Virus record (IMG/VR): IMGVR_UViG_3300020123_000589
Coordinates: 87,360-151,359 of that record
Direction: 5' to 3' (one strand)
Length of the DNA: 64,000 nucleotides
DNA from: a virus
The translations under genes were made by a program, and so were the position numbers. Each line of letters begins with the position of its first letter. Position 1 is the first letter of the stretch. A model generated the notes under the pieces. The model saw only the letters and a program-made list of their open reading frames with translations, searched no databases and was not told the DNA's origin. This document shows positions 9,150 to 19,061 of this stretch, in pieces.

Positions 9150-9647
9150 ATGGCACAAACTTATCCAGTCCGTCTCAACAATTTAAATTTCTTCGTTAAT
9201 CCCCGCAATATGAAAATTACGAAAAATGTTAGTTACGGCACACTTCCAACTCAAGGTGGAGTTCAGTATCAGATTTGGTACAATACCCCCGAAACTCTTG
9301 TAATGACTGGGGCTTCTGCTGGACAAACCGCGTACCAAGAACTGTTATTTCTTAAACAACAGTTTGAAATGAACAACAAACTTTCAACTCTCTTTTACAA
9401 AACTCAAGTTTATCAAGGATTCATTACTTTATTAGATGTAGAAGCTTCCACAGGGCATCTGAATGAGTTTACATACACAATTAATTTTCAATTGTTATTT
9501 GGACAACAATTTGCGATTGAAGATTTCTCAATCTCAACGACAAATAATGGATTAGTTCAAGGTGCAATTGGGCGACTTCAAAGTATTTTAAATATTCCAT
9601 TAAATAAGGCTAGTGCGAATATTAGTAATTTGTTGCAAAAATTCTAA
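9150..9647 (+). CDS. Tail or baseplate protein after tape measure
   Basis: A 165-residue beta-rich protein ('VRLNNLNFFVNPRNMKI', 'GGVQYQIWYNTPETLVMTG'). It lies between the tape measure and the hub, where contractile phages encode small proteins that join tube initiator and hub. No catalytic motif. The stop and the next ATG (9651) are three bases apart, so it is co-translated with the hub. Confidence 0.65.
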   Translation: MAQTYPVRLNNLNFFVNPRNMKITKNVSYGTLPTQGGVQYQIWYNTPETLVMTGASAGQTAYQELLFLKQQFEMNNKLSTLFYKTQVYQGFITLLDVEASTGHLNEFTYTINFQLLFGQQFAIEDFSISTTNNGLVQGAIGRLQSILNIPLNKASANISNLLQKF

Positions 9648-9650
9648 ATT

Positions 9651-11981
9651 ATGGGAACCAACGATCAGGTAAGTCAAGAATATCTATACATAAAATGTTT
9701 TCTTTATAAATACACTCCACCTTTTACTCAGGTGACGTTGCCCCCTGCTGCCACAAGCCAATTTGCGCTTTCTACATTTAAGCCCTATTCAATACCGCTG
9801 GATGACACCAGTTATTTTACGAAATATGATATTTCACAATTTGTTACTTCCTATTCTTTTGAACAGAGTATTGACGAAACAACCTATTCTTGGTCAGTAG
9901 AGTTACAAGATTTGGCTTTGAGTTACGGAACCATTAATAGTAAGTTAAAAGTAGTTCCACCTCCAGGAAGTACTCTTAAAAATGGACTTTCTTTCTCACA
10001 AAGTACAAATTCATTAACTTTGCTATCTGAGTATGAAACTAACGCAAATACATTCAATAACAACAATCCTTCTACAGGACAATTACCAATTTTAGGTGCA
10101 AAATCAAACAGGGGTTTAACGCCAGGACCTCTCACGGTTCAAAATACAAACCTTACTACCGCATTATCTACGATCCACGGATTACGATTGAGTGATTTGA
10201 TTCAAGAATATGATTTTATTTCATTATTTCTTTATAAAAACCAAACTCCTTTAACTGATATTTATGGAGTTTTTACAGTTGATGATTCTTTAGACAACAA
10301 TCCATTACAGATTTTTACATATAAAATTACTTCTGACACGGTACCTTCTTTCCAAAATTTTCAAAACCCAGTAGATCCATTCTTGCAATATGAATCAGTT
10401 TTATTGACGAAAATGCCTAATGGACAAACATTGTTTTCAAATGAATTGAATGGATTTGTAATTAGAAAGAGTATTACAAGCTCAATAAATCAAGTAGATA
10501 AAGTAGTTGTGAGTGGAAATGGATGGAGCCGTTTATTTGGGTCTACTCGTCGTGCAGTTAAAACTTCTTTATTTGCTAATGCATTGTATCAGGCAGGACA
10601 AGTTACTGGTTTGAGTGACGTAACTCCATATGAAAATATATACGCTGGACAACCCATCTCACGAATTATACAAGATTTGTTCGACATCGTATATAAAATT
10701 AATTTTAATACGACAACAGATTCCAATGTTGCTGCGGCGGCAATTCCTATTAATCCTTTAAATTCTACTAATTTAAAAACTTCTACACAGGTACAAGCAG
10801 ATTTTTTTGCAAGTCCAAAAGGAATTGTTGGGCCTCAATTACCAACTCCCGTTGTTTTGGGTCCGACTCTTCCTCCCCTAGGGACTAGTTTTTACAATAT
10901 AACTTCTTTAATTGTTGGGAATTCGTACCCAGCCAATTTGTTTACATTGCCCCCGTATTTGCTTTCTACAGTTATGAAGTTTAGGCCATTTGCATATATT
11001 GAACCAATCAATTTTCCAGTATCTTCTAGTTTTATAAATGGAGCCACTTCAACCGCTTTAACTGCTTCTGGTGCTGGTAATGCAGGTCAAATTTCTCCTA
11101 CTACATTTCAACAAACGATCCAAAATTTTGATGTTGGACAGCAAGTTATAAATTATGGCAGCACAAGCCCAGTATTCATTGATCCTACTGTTCAAAATTT
11201 AAAAGCGTATTTTCAATTTTTGGATACTGTTTTTCTTGCGTATGCTCCACAATTACAAACACCCTACGAAATTTTGGATCAGATTCGAAGTATTGCATTC
11301 GTTGAAATTTACGAGCAGCCCAATGGCCAATTTATTGTTCGTTCTCCACAATACAATAACATGTCTACGACGCTTGCGTATAACAATGCGACTACTCCGA
11401 ATAATACACGTACTGACATTGGCTTGATTCGCAGCAACAATTTAAATATTATTTCCAGCAGTTATTCAACAACTGTGGAAAATTTGGTAAGTAAACTTCT
11501 TACTGGGTATTCTCCAAATATAACCCCAACTGATTTGTTAAAACAATTTGGATATTGTGATGGAAAACTTCTAATTCAAGACGGTTTGTTAGAGATGGAA
11601 ACTGCTGCTAATCCAAATGCAGCCACAGCTCCTTTGTCTAATACAACAACAAATAATAGTAGTACAACTGGGATTTTTGGATGGGCAGAATATTTTATGG
11701 AAATTTCAAATGCTAAATTGAAGACAGGTACGATTGTGTGCGATTTAGATAACACAGTACAGGTTGGGCAAACCTTTATTGACGAGACTAAATTTAAGTT
11801 TGGATATATTATTGGAATTAGTAAGCATACTTCAGTTACTGGCGTAGCTACAATGACTTTGAATCTTTCTTATGTGCGCGATGCTGTTCCTCTATATGCA
11901 ACCGATGGAACAATACAAAATATAAATGTGGATCTTGTTCCAGTTATGACAGATATTGAAAATTCATTTGCGAGTTCCTAA
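9651..11981 (+). CDS. Baseplate hub protein (gpD/gp27-like)
   Basis: A 776-residue protein. Its start has the hub signature of a beta domain with 'YDISQFVTSYSFEQSID' and 'TYSWSVELQDLAL', a common element of phage late control gpD or hub proteins. Middle region 'VDKVVVSGNGWSRLFG' and 'SRIIQDLFDIVYKI' and later 'YEILDQIRSIAFVEIYEQP' and 'GQFIVRSPQYNN' fit the same fold. Asn/Thr-rich linkers interrupt it and make it longer than P2 or Mu hubs. It precedes the spike gene by two bases. Confidence 0.75.
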   Translation: MGTNDQVSQEYLYIKCFLYKYTPPFTQVTLPPAATSQFALSTFKPYSIPLDDTSYFTKYDISQFVTSYSFEQSIDETTYSWSVELQDLALSYGTINSKLKVVPPPGSTLKNGLSFSQSTNSLTLLSEYETNANTFNNNNPSTGQLPILGAKSNRGLTPGPLTVQNTNLTTALSTIHGLRLSDLIQEYDFISLFLYKNQTPLTDIYGVFTVDDSLDNNPLQIFTYKITSDTVPSFQNFQNPVDPFLQYESVLLTKMPNGQTLFSNELNGFVIRKSITSSINQVDKVVVSGNGWSRLFGSTRRAVKTSLFANALYQAGQVTGLSDVTPYENIYAGQPISRIIQDLFDIVYKINFNTTTDSNVAAAAIPINPLNSTNLKTSTQVQADFFASPKGIVGPQLPTPVVLGPTLPPLGTSFYNITSLIVGNSYPANLFTLPPYLLSTVMKFRPFAYIEPINFPVSSSFINGATSTALTASGAGNAGQISPTTFQQTIQNFDVGQQVINYGSTSPVFIDPTVQNLKAYFQFLDTVFLAYAPQLQTPYEILDQIRSIAFVEIYEQPNGQFIVRSPQYNNMSTTLAYNNATTPNNTRTDIGLIRSNNLNIISSSYSTTVENLVSKLLTGYSPNITPTDLLKQFGYCDGKLLIQDGLLEMETAANPNAATAPLSNTTTNNSSTTGIFGWAEYFMEISNAKLKTGTIVCDLDNTVQVGQTFIDETKFKFGYIIGISKHTSVTGVATMTLNLSYVRDAVPLYATDGTIQNINVDLVPVMTDIENSFASS

Positions 11982-11983
11982 TC

Positions 11984-13051
11984 ATGGCCGATTACAGAAT
12001 TTTTCAAGCTCAAATTTTAGCAAAAGACCCCGTTACTCCAAGGCAGTATTCTGCTGTGGAAATTCCCAATGGCCAAAAATTAGTTGGAGTACAACTTGGG
12101 AATTCAATGCAAAATCAAAGTGCCCCCCTACTTGGGAGTATTGTTTTAGTGTTACAATTGGATGCCTACAGATCTTATATTTTAATGGTGTTACGCGAAC
12201 CATATAATTTTCTAACTACCAATAACCAATACCGTGGTTTTATTCCGTCAACAGGAAATGTAAGTCAGGATATTGCTAATGGTGCAAATCCTGTTCAAGA
12301 TGGAGAAATTTTTATGGAAGCAACAGGTCCTGCTTCTCCTACAGGACAAGGTGTTCCAGGGTTTGGTGCCCATTTATATCTTGGAAATAATGGGGTTGCC
12401 CAGATTGAATCAGGTTCAATGGGGGAACGACTTCTTATTGGCGGTGAAGGTTCTTCAGACGATCATGAAGTTATTTTGTCAGCTGATAATGGATTTTTTG
12501 AATCAAATACTGGCAGTGACAATATACAGAGTACTTTCAACTATACTACAAATTCAATAACGGGATTGACTGAGGGACTTCAAATAGCAGTTCAAACTTC
12601 AATTCCTACTGGACTTGTTACAGTTGAGACACCAATTTCTGAGTTTACAATGGATACTCTTGGAAATACGATTTTACGAAATACGACAGCTGGGATTGAT
12701 AAAGCGTTTCTTAAAATTAACACAACAAGCGATGTACAATTAGGAAATTTAACAAGCACGTTACAATTTGATCCTACTGGAAACATAACATTGACTGGTA
12801 CTACAATTAATTTGAACCAAGGTATTGAACCTGCGGCTAGAGTAAATGATTCTACTTTTTCCAGTGTTACACAAGATCCAGCCTTTTGGCAATTTATTCA
12901 GAACTTATTTATTATATTTAACTTGCATTCTCATGTTAGTGCTGCTCCAGGACAACCAACATCTCCACCTGTTACTCCGCTGACATCATTTCCTACGCAG
13001 ATGGCGGGTATTATTTCAAGTGGTTCATCCACTGTGAAAATAGGAGGATAA
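11984..13051 (+). CDS. Baseplate spike protein (gpV/gp5-like)
   Basis: A 355-residue protein. Residues about 1-75 read as an OB-fold ('YRIFQAQILAKDP' to 'GSIVLVLQLDAYRSYILMV'). Further on are short beta repeats ('DVQLGNLTSTLQFDPTGNI', 'TLTGTTINLNQG') suggesting a beta-helical needle. The hub followed by a spike is the standard order. No lysozyme motif is visible, so it is probably a non-enzymatic membrane-piercing spike. Confidence 0.7.
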   Translation: MADYRIFQAQILAKDPVTPRQYSAVEIPNGQKLVGVQLGNSMQNQSAPLLGSIVLVLQLDAYRSYILMVLREPYNFLTTNNQYRGFIPSTGNVSQDIANGANPVQDGEIFMEATGPASPTGQGVPGFGAHLYLGNNGVAQIESGSMGERLLIGGEGSSDDHEVILSADNGFFESNTGSDNIQSTFNYTTNSITGLTEGLQIAVQTSIPTGLVTVETPISEFTMDTLGNTILRNTTAGIDKAFLKINTTSDVQLGNLTSTLQFDPTGNITLTGTTINLNQGIEPAARVNDSTFSSVTQDPAFWQFIQNLFIIFNLHSHVSAAPGQPTSPPVTPLTSFPTQMAGIISSGSSTVKIGG

Positions 13052-13052
13052 T

Positions 13053-13535
13053 ATGGCAACCGTAACGCCAGCATCATTAGGTCTTTGTGCAGTTCAGTTC
13101 ATTAAGGCTGTGCTTTGCGGAAACAGTGTTTTAAAAGCTACATTTAAGACTTTTTTGAACAGCCAGATTTTGTTGGCCGATGAGCAAATTGCTATCCTCG
13201 GAGCCCAGCTTAATAGATTAGATATTTTAAACGAGTTTGCACGGTTGGAAATTAACACTTTAGCAGCGGTTCAAAATAAAATTCAAGCAGATCTTAATGT
13301 TGTTTTAGGTCCTATGCAGGGTGCTGCTACTTGTCCTGTAATTAGTCAATTTATGCAACAAGCGCAAAGCGGATCAACATTGAAAGCTTTAGCAGGTATT
13401 CAAAATTTAATATACACTTACAACCGAAGACAATATGTGGCAACAGCTATTTCTAACCAAGTAAAATCTTTGCAAAATTTCGTAAATACAGCACAGCAAT
13501 TTTTAATTTTAATTGATCAAGTTTGTGGTTCTTAA
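13053..13535 (+). CDS. Helical baseplate-region protein
   Basis: A 160-residue, strongly alpha-helical protein rich in Gln, Leu and Ala ('QILLADEQIAILGAQLNRL', 'EINTLAAVQNKIQADL'). Starts one base after the spike stop with SD AGGAGG. Family not recognised. Its place between spike and gp25-like wedge suggests a baseplate or hub-associated part. Confidence 0.6.
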   Translation: MATVTPASLGLCAVQFIKAVLCGNSVLKATFKTFLNSQILLADEQIAILGAQLNRLDILNEFARLEINTLAAVQNKIQADLNVVLGPMQGAATCPVISQFMQQAQSGSTLKALAGIQNLIYTYNRRQYVATAISNQVKSLQNFVNTAQQFLILIDQVCGS

Positions 13536-13546
13536 GGAGATAATAC

Positions 13547-14023
13547 GTGAGCGATCTATTTTTAGCAACGGCGAATACACCAGGGCAACCTCAAAGTGTT
13601 CCTCAAAAGAGTAATTCCCCATTTTATTTCGGTGAATCGTCAAATGATTTGATTATAGGTGCCAATCAAGATTTTGTACTTGTTTCAGGACTTGATGAGA
13701 CGATCCAAGATGTCCAAAAGATTTTGGTAACGGAGCAAGGAGCCAATACTTTGTTTCCACTATACGGGACAACATTGCAATCTGAAATTGGTAACAAGAT
13801 GAACCCCAATATAATCAGCGGCACAGTTCAGCAACAAATTGTTCAGGCTCTCCAGGTATTGTTTTTGCTTACCCAGAATAGAGCAAGTCCACAAGAAATT
13901 GTTCAGACGCTTTATTCTTTACAGACAAATGTACAAAGTGAAACTAATATTGCAGCCCTTTTAACAGTGATTGCAGCTTCAGGACAGGAAATTACAACTG
14001 GCGTGAACATAGGCAACATTTAA
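13547..14023 (+). CDS. Baseplate wedge protein, GPW/gp25 family
   Basis: A 158-residue protein starting at GTG with AAGGAG upstream. It has the gp25 hallmark 'EQGANTLFPLYGTTLQSEIG' after 'VSGLDETIQDVQKILVT', here as a two-part match. gp25-like proteins form the inner baseplate wedge and nucleate the sheath. The J-like gene follows, as in P2, Mu and type VI secretion clusters. Confidence 0.8.
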   Translation: MSDLFLATANTPGQPQSVPQKSNSPFYFGESSNDLIIGANQDFVLVSGLDETIQDVQKILVTEQGANTLFPLYGTTLQSEIGNKMNPNIISGTVQQQIVQALQVLFLLTQNRASPQEIVQTLYSLQTNVQSETNIAALLTVIAASGQEITTGVNIGNI

Positions 14024-14033
14024 GGAATAAATT

Positions 14034-15698
14034 ATGGCACTTCCAACATTTTCGCAAATCGTTTCTAGTATGCTTTCTTTCTTACAGTCAGAAAGACCAG
14101 ATATTAATACCAACACAGGAACTGTTGTAAATGATGTAGTTGTATCCACGGTTGCTAATCAACTTTCTGCTGAGGATGGAACTTCTCCAAGCGTGTATTC
14201 TAGTATTGCTTATGTGCAAGATGTTCAAGCTTTTGTGAACAATGCAGCTACTATAGTTCCGACCGATTTAGATAACATTGCATTGAATTATGGCTTGACA
14301 CGTCTTCCAGGAACACAATCTACAGGTATTATAACATTCCGTATTCGTAATTATACAACTTCTAGTGCGATAGTAACTGTTCCCTCTGGAACAGTTGTAA
14401 GTACTCTTGCTACTTCGCAATCTCCCGCTGTGTCATTTGCAACTACGGCCACAGTGACATTTTCACCGTCCCTTGCGCCCTCTTATTATAATCCTGTTTC
14501 TGGTTTTTATGAGCAATCCACAACCATTGTTTGTCAAACAATTGGCACCGTTGGTAATGTGGGTGCTGCAACCATTACTTCTCTTGTAGGATCAGTTATT
14601 GGAATTGATGCTGTAACAAATACAACAGCGACGACTGGCGGAACGAATATTGAAAGTAATACTGCCTTTGCAGCACGTATTCAAATTAAGCTAGAAGGTA
14701 ACAACGTCGGCACTCCAAATGGTATTATCAGCCTTGTTGAGACAAATCCAAATGTTATTCAAGCTATAGTTGTTGGACCAAATGATCCAGAAATGCAACG
14801 CGATCAATTTGGAGGTTCTGTTGATGTATATATTAGAGGGCAGGTACTTCTCACAGTTTCTGATACTCCAACGTATACTACCGCAGGTAGCCAGCAATTT
14901 ATCCTAGTTAATCAACCCGCTTTATCTGTAGGATCAGTTACTGGAATCCAAGGCGGTAATCCATATACTTTCGTACCTAATACTGACTATCAATTTGTAG
15001 AAAATCCCAATTTCTTATTTGCTGGAAGTGTGGAAGCGGCAAGTTATATAATTTTTGGTGTCGAAACATTTTTTATTATTACAATGGTAACTGATTTAAC
15101 TCATTTAGTTGTTAATACAACAGTTGGCATGAATCCAGGTGATACAATAACGCAAGGGTCTTTTTCTACCACTATTACCTCAGTTACAGATCTTACTCAT
15201 GTCGTTGTTGGAAGTACTTTAGGATTTACAACTGGTAATGCTTCTTTTACTGGATTTACTCCAGACAATAATACAATCATTACGATTACTTATACCTACG
15301 ACAGTTTAATTGCCACACTTCAAGCTCTGTTTAATGATAATTCTAATCATATTACCGCTTCAGATGTTCTCATACGAGAAGCTATTGAAGCTTTTGTAAA
15401 TTTAACGGCTGGAATTTTAATTGTTCCAGGTTATGTTGCTTCTTCGGTTGTAGCAAATGTTCAGACAGCTTTAACCGACTATATTAACGGTCTTGGTCTT
15501 GGTGCAGTATTGGTTTTAAGTGAATTGGTAACTATTATACAGAGTGTTGCTGGAGTGTCAGAGGTAGATCTTAGCAGCTTAGTAGTACAAACTGTTGAAA
15601 ATGGTATTACCACTACTATTCCACCTGGACAGCAAATAAGTGTTGGTAAAAATGCTTACACAGTTACAAATAGTTTAACTATTACAGTAGAATCATAA
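14034..15698 (+). CDS. Baseplate J-like wedge protein
   Basis: A 554-residue protein. The N-terminal half is typical of Baseplate_J proteins: 'GTVVNDVVVSTVANQLS', 'PTDLDNIALNYGLTRLPG', 'VPSGTVVST', and 'ESNTAFAARIQIKLEGNN' followed by 'GTPNGI'. Around residues 350-415 it carries two copies of 'VTDLTHLVVxxTxGxxxGDTIT' type repeats. These match those in the probable tail terminator at 2296-3294. The C-terminal part 'DVLIREAIEAFVNL' and 'VVANVQTALTDYINGL' returns to the family pattern. Confidence 0.85.
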   Translation: MALPTFSQIVSSMLSFLQSERPDINTNTGTVVNDVVVSTVANQLSAEDGTSPSVYSSIAYVQDVQAFVNNAATIVPTDLDNIALNYGLTRLPGTQSTGIITFRIRNYTTSSAIVTVPSGTVVSTLATSQSPAVSFATTATVTFSPSLAPSYYNPVSGFYEQSTTIVCQTIGTVGNVGAATITSLVGSVIGIDAVTNTTATTGGTNIESNTAFAARIQIKLEGNNVGTPNGIISLVETNPNVIQAIVVGPNDPEMQRDQFGGSVDVYIRGQVLLTVSDTPTYTTAGSQQFILVNQPALSVGSVTGIQGGNPYTFVPNTDYQFVENPNFLFAGSVEAASYIIFGVETFFIITMVTDLTHLVVNTTVGMNPGDTITQGSFSTTITSVTDLTHVVVGSTLGFTTGNASFTGFTPDNNTIITITYTYDSLIATLQALFNDNSNHITASDVLIREAIEAFVNLTAGILIVPGYVASSVVANVQTALTDYINGLGLGAVLVLSELVTIIQSVAGVSEVDLSSLVVQTVENGITTTIPPGQQISVGKNAYTVTNSLTITVES

Positions 15699-15710
15699 GA
15701 GGATTAAAAT

Positions 15711-17636
15711 ATGAGCATTCCATATGTCACACTAATAAATGAAAGATTAACTGGGCAATCAATTTCTAATGAGCCTCATATCATTGGTATTGTAAATACT
15801 TCAACTTATGAACCTGGATTTGTACGTTTGGTAGAGGTTCCACAAGCCCCTGCCCCACTCTCTTCTGTTTCTATTCCTGGGTATACAGAGATTATGAGTG
15901 GAACACCAACTGGAACTCAATTTTTAGTTAATTACACCACAGGTATAATTACCTTTGATACTTCTAATGATGGAAATAGTATTTTAGTTTCATATGTTGG
16001 TCTTGGGTCCGAATTTGCTGCTGAAGACGTTAATGAAGTACAAAATCCTCTAGGAACGATTGCTACTCAAACTATTGTTTATAATTGGCCAGCCGCTCCA
16101 ACAGTATCATGGTCTTTGGCAAATAATATCGTTTCAAACGCAAATGTAAGTCCCTCTGCCGCTATTGGATATAGCAAATTGAATCTTGTAGGTGATATCG
16201 TTAACGCCGATATTAATGCTTCGGCTGCAATAGCGTATTCCAAACTTAATCTTACGGGAGATATTGTAAATGCTGATATTTCTTCTAGTGCATCCATTTC
16301 TTATTCCAAACTTGCTCCATTGGGTGGAAGTACAAATGATGTATTGATTCAAAGTGGAGGTGGATTTGTAACTCCCTCATCAATTCTCTCTACCAACCTT
16401 TTCTTGGCCGATGGAAGCGTCAACGCTACTGGAGCTTTTAATTTAAATTCTCACCAAATTCATAACGTTACTGACCCAACATCCGCTCAAGATGCTGCTA
16501 CAAAGAATTACGTTGATGGACATACTACAACTCCAGGAGGATCTAATGGAGCTGTCCAATTTAATAATTCAAGCGTATTTGGTGGAGATGCAACTAATTT
16601 ATTTTGGGATAATTCTACTAAACGATTGGGTATTGATACAAATACACCAGCTTCCGCTCTTGATGTAGGTGGTGGAACAATTACAGCAGGAAGTTTAACT
16701 ACCTCTGGTACGATTCAATCCAATGGAGATTTACGTATTAATGGAGCCCTTGAATTACTGTATACAACACAAACTACAAGTTTGTCCTTATCCTCATCTG
16801 CTACATCAGTTCAATTAGTTGATGCTTCTGGAGGTCCTGTAACAATAACTCTTCCTTCTTTAGGAGTTTTCAATAGAGGTACTTATACCTTCGTTAAAAT
16901 TGATAGTTCTGCTAATGCAGTAATAATAACTGCCTTTGGAACTGATACGATTGATGGATTAGCTAGTTACACCTTGAATACTCAGTATGCTCCTTTAACG
17001 ATTATTAGTTCCAACACTGCTTGGTATATTAAAAGTTCCTTTTTAGCAGCTTCTGGAAGTACTGGATCAGTTCAGTTTAATTCTAACGGAATATTACAAA
17101 GTGACTCCTCTAATTTCTTTTGGGATTCTACTACCCATAGACTTGGTATAGGAATAAGTAGCCCATTAGCACCTCTAGATGTTCAAGGAGTAGGTGGAAT
17201 AGCTACTCGATCTGTTTCTGATCATGTGTACAATGAAATTTTGGATTTCACCAATTATTTAATTCTTACTCCTACGGGATCTCCAGCCATTCAATTTTCA
17301 TCCACGATACGAAAACTCTTCGCCCCACTGGGAGCACATGCAGCTACTGTAGATTATGGAAATCGATTACTTTTAGATAGTGCAGGAACATCAATCTTAG
17401 ATTGGTCTACAGCAGCAGTAGTAGCCATATCTGGACAAGTTGGAATTAATCAAACTACACCAGCTGCCTCAGCAGCATTAGATATTGTGTCAACTACTAA
17501 GGGTTTTCTCCCCCCAAGGATGACAACTACTCAAAGAGACGCTATCAGTAGTCCAGCCACTGGATTGGTTGTTTATAATACTACTGATAATCAATGGGAA
17601 GGTTGGAATGGTAGTAGTTGGAGTATATTGGGTTAA
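15711..17636 (+). CDS. Long tail fibre protein
   Basis: A 641-residue fibre. Residues 145-205 hold three repeats of 'NADINASAAIAYSKLNL', a motif very common in phage fibre shafts. Later come 'HQIHNVTDPTSAQDAATKNY' (a fibre trimerisation-type segment), repeated 'SNxFWDSTTxRLGIG' units, and the C-terminal 'FLPPRMTTTQRDAIS', 'GLVVYNTTDNQWEGWNG' ending found in many environmental fibres. The protein probably attaches near the wedge encoded just upstream and binds host surface. Confidence 0.8.
   Translation: MSIPYVTLINERLTGQSISNEPHIIGIVNTSTYEPGFVRLVEVPQAPAPLSSVSIPGYTEIMSGTPTGTQFLVNYTTGIITFDTSNDGNSILVSYVGLGSEFAAEDVNEVQNPLGTIATQTIVYNWPAAPTVSWSLANNIVSNANVSPSAAIGYSKLNLVGDIVNADINASAAIAYSKLNLTGDIVNADISSSASISYSKLAPLGGSTNDVLIQSGGGFVTPSSILSTNLFLADGSVNATGAFNLNSHQIHNVTDPTSAQDAATKNYVDGHTTTPGGSNGAVQFNNSSVFGGDATNLFWDNSTKRLGIDTNTPASALDVGGGTITAGSLTTSGTIQSNGDLRINGALELLYTTQTTSLSLSSSATSVQLVDASGGPVTITLPSLGVFNRGTYTFVKIDSSANAVIITAFGTDTIDGLASYTLNTQYAPLTIISSNTAWYIKSSFLAASGSTGSVQFNSNGILQSDSSNFFWDSTTHRLGIGISSPLAPLDVQGVGGIATRSVSDHVYNEILDFTNYLILTPTGSPAIQFSSTIRKLFAPLGAHAATVDYGNRLLLDSAGTSILDWSTAAVVAISGQVGINQTTPAASAALDIVSTTKGFLPPRMTTTQRDAISSPATGLVVYNTTDNQWEGWNGSSWSILG
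16141..16315 (+). repeat. Triplicated fibre shaft repeat
   Basis: Three in-frame copies of a unit of about 60 bases encoding 'NADIxxSAAIxYSKLxLxGDIV'. Copies differ at many third positions, so duplication is not recent. Confidence 0.6.
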
Positions 17637-17650
17637 AAGGTAACTAATTT

Positions 17651-19051
17651 ATGAGTTTTTACGGGGCAGGAATTTTTGCTGGTAGTGGAGCCTTTTATGT
17701 GGGACCTTTATCTTCCCCCACTGATGGCATTCCACAGAATTTAACTTTTTATAGAACTTCTCAGGACGGAATTTATGTATTCTGGTGGGGTTTTCTTCCG
17801 TCATTTATTACACCTTCTTTAGCTTCTGCTGGGTTTGATTTGGAACTTGATACGAGCCTTTCATTCTCGTCACCAGATCTTGTTACGTTTAATCAATTTA
17901 CTGCTACTACTTTTCAGAACGGTAATGTAGTAAAAGGTTTTGCAGTGCCTGTAGCAGCTAGACAGGAAGGAATAGTACAAACTTGGTATGCTAGGGTGAG
18001 AACTCATACTCCTTCTTATATTTCAGATTGGTCTTTACCACTTACTTGGACAATACCGCAAAAAGTTCAACAGCAATATGCCGAAGCATTGATGAATTCT
18101 TTGCCAGATCTTCATGCCTACGGTAAGGGAGATTTGTTAAAGCCAGTTAATCAGCGCGAATCAAATTTATATTTGGTAGATAATATGTATGGTAATCAAC
18201 TTGATCAAGTTTACTATGCTAATTTTTTAACGCAGACAGACAATTATATAACTTTATGCGTAGATGAAAATCTTTATCAGAATTTTGGGGTTCAGTTTGA
18301 TTTTCCAAAACCCACAAGTATGCAATTTGTGGATTATCGATGGATTTTGATTAATTTAATTAAGGCAGCTTTAGTCGGAAGTACGAACGAAGCTATAATT
18401 CTTACGATTCAATCATTCACTGGTGTTCCACCAGCTATTACAAATATTCGAGATGAAAACGATTTCTTTTTAAACACTATTCAAGATCCACCAATCACTC
18501 CAAGTGGGCCACAATCTGTGTTTCATACTTCGTATCCATATATTGATTCTTCATTAGTTGTGGAAGATATTACTACAGGTCTTTTAGTTCCAAGTAGTGC
18601 ATACACAACAGATGGCGTACAAGGTACTTGGACAATGAATTCGCCTACAACACATACATTACAGGCCATGTTCAATGTTGGAAACCCCGCAAGTCCTTTT
18701 CCTGTTGTATTTGATGCTCTTACAGGAGCGACCACTTTAACTGGATTAGTTACCTTTACAAATGCTAGTACTAATCTTGGGGGATTTGGGACATCATTTT
18801 TATCTCAATTGACCATTGGACAGGAAATTACAGATCCTAATGGAATTTATTTAGGTGAAATATCAGGAATTGCTGATAATACCCATGCAACATTATTAAA
18901 TCCGTGGAAAGGACCCACTGAAGTAGTTACAGCCTATAGACTTTTATATACGGATATTCAATTAGCACCACCCATTTTGTGGGATAGGTCTACTCTTGCT
19001 TGGGGAGTAATTATTACGATTTTTAACCCTGGAGGGTTTGCATTAAATTAG
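17651..19051 (+). CDS. Baseplate or tail protein with Fn3-like start
   Basis: A 466-residue protein. The first 150 residues look like a fibronectin-III type beta domain ('LTFYRTSQDGIYVFWWGF', 'QTWYARVRTHTPSYISDW'). Residues 160-270 are helical ('NLYLVDNMYGNQLDQVYY', 'WILINLIKAALVGSTNEAI') and resemble tail protein I-type baseplate parts that fix fibres. The C-terminal part is beta-rich. Order after J-like and fibre genes agrees with a fibre-attachment role, but family assignment is uncertain. Confidence 0.6.
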   Translation: MSFYGAGIFAGSGAFYVGPLSSPTDGIPQNLTFYRTSQDGIYVFWWGFLPSFITPSLASAGFDLELDTSLSFSSPDLVTFNQFTATTFQNGNVVKGFAVPVAARQEGIVQTWYARVRTHTPSYISDWSLPLTWTIPQKVQQQYAEALMNSLPDLHAYGKGDLLKPVNQRESNLYLVDNMYGNQLDQVYYANFLTQTDNYITLCVDENLYQNFGVQFDFPKPTSMQFVDYRWILINLIKAALVGSTNEAIILTIQSFTGVPPAITNIRDENDFFLNTIQDPPITPSGPQSVFHTSYPYIDSSLVVEDITTGLLVPSSAYTTDGVQGTWTMNSPTTHTLQAMFNVGNPASPFPVVFDALTGATTLTGLVTFTNASTNLGGFGTSFLSQLTIGQEITDPNGIYLGEISGIADNTHATLLNPWKGPTEVVTAYRLLYTDIQLAPPILWDRSTLAWGVIITIFNPGGFALN

Positions 19052-19061
19052 GAGAATTAAT

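Noticed and set aside
16141-16315. Possible CRISPR-like or mobile repeat
   Set aside because: The repeats are in frame inside a fibre gene, have no spacers and encode a common shaft motif.
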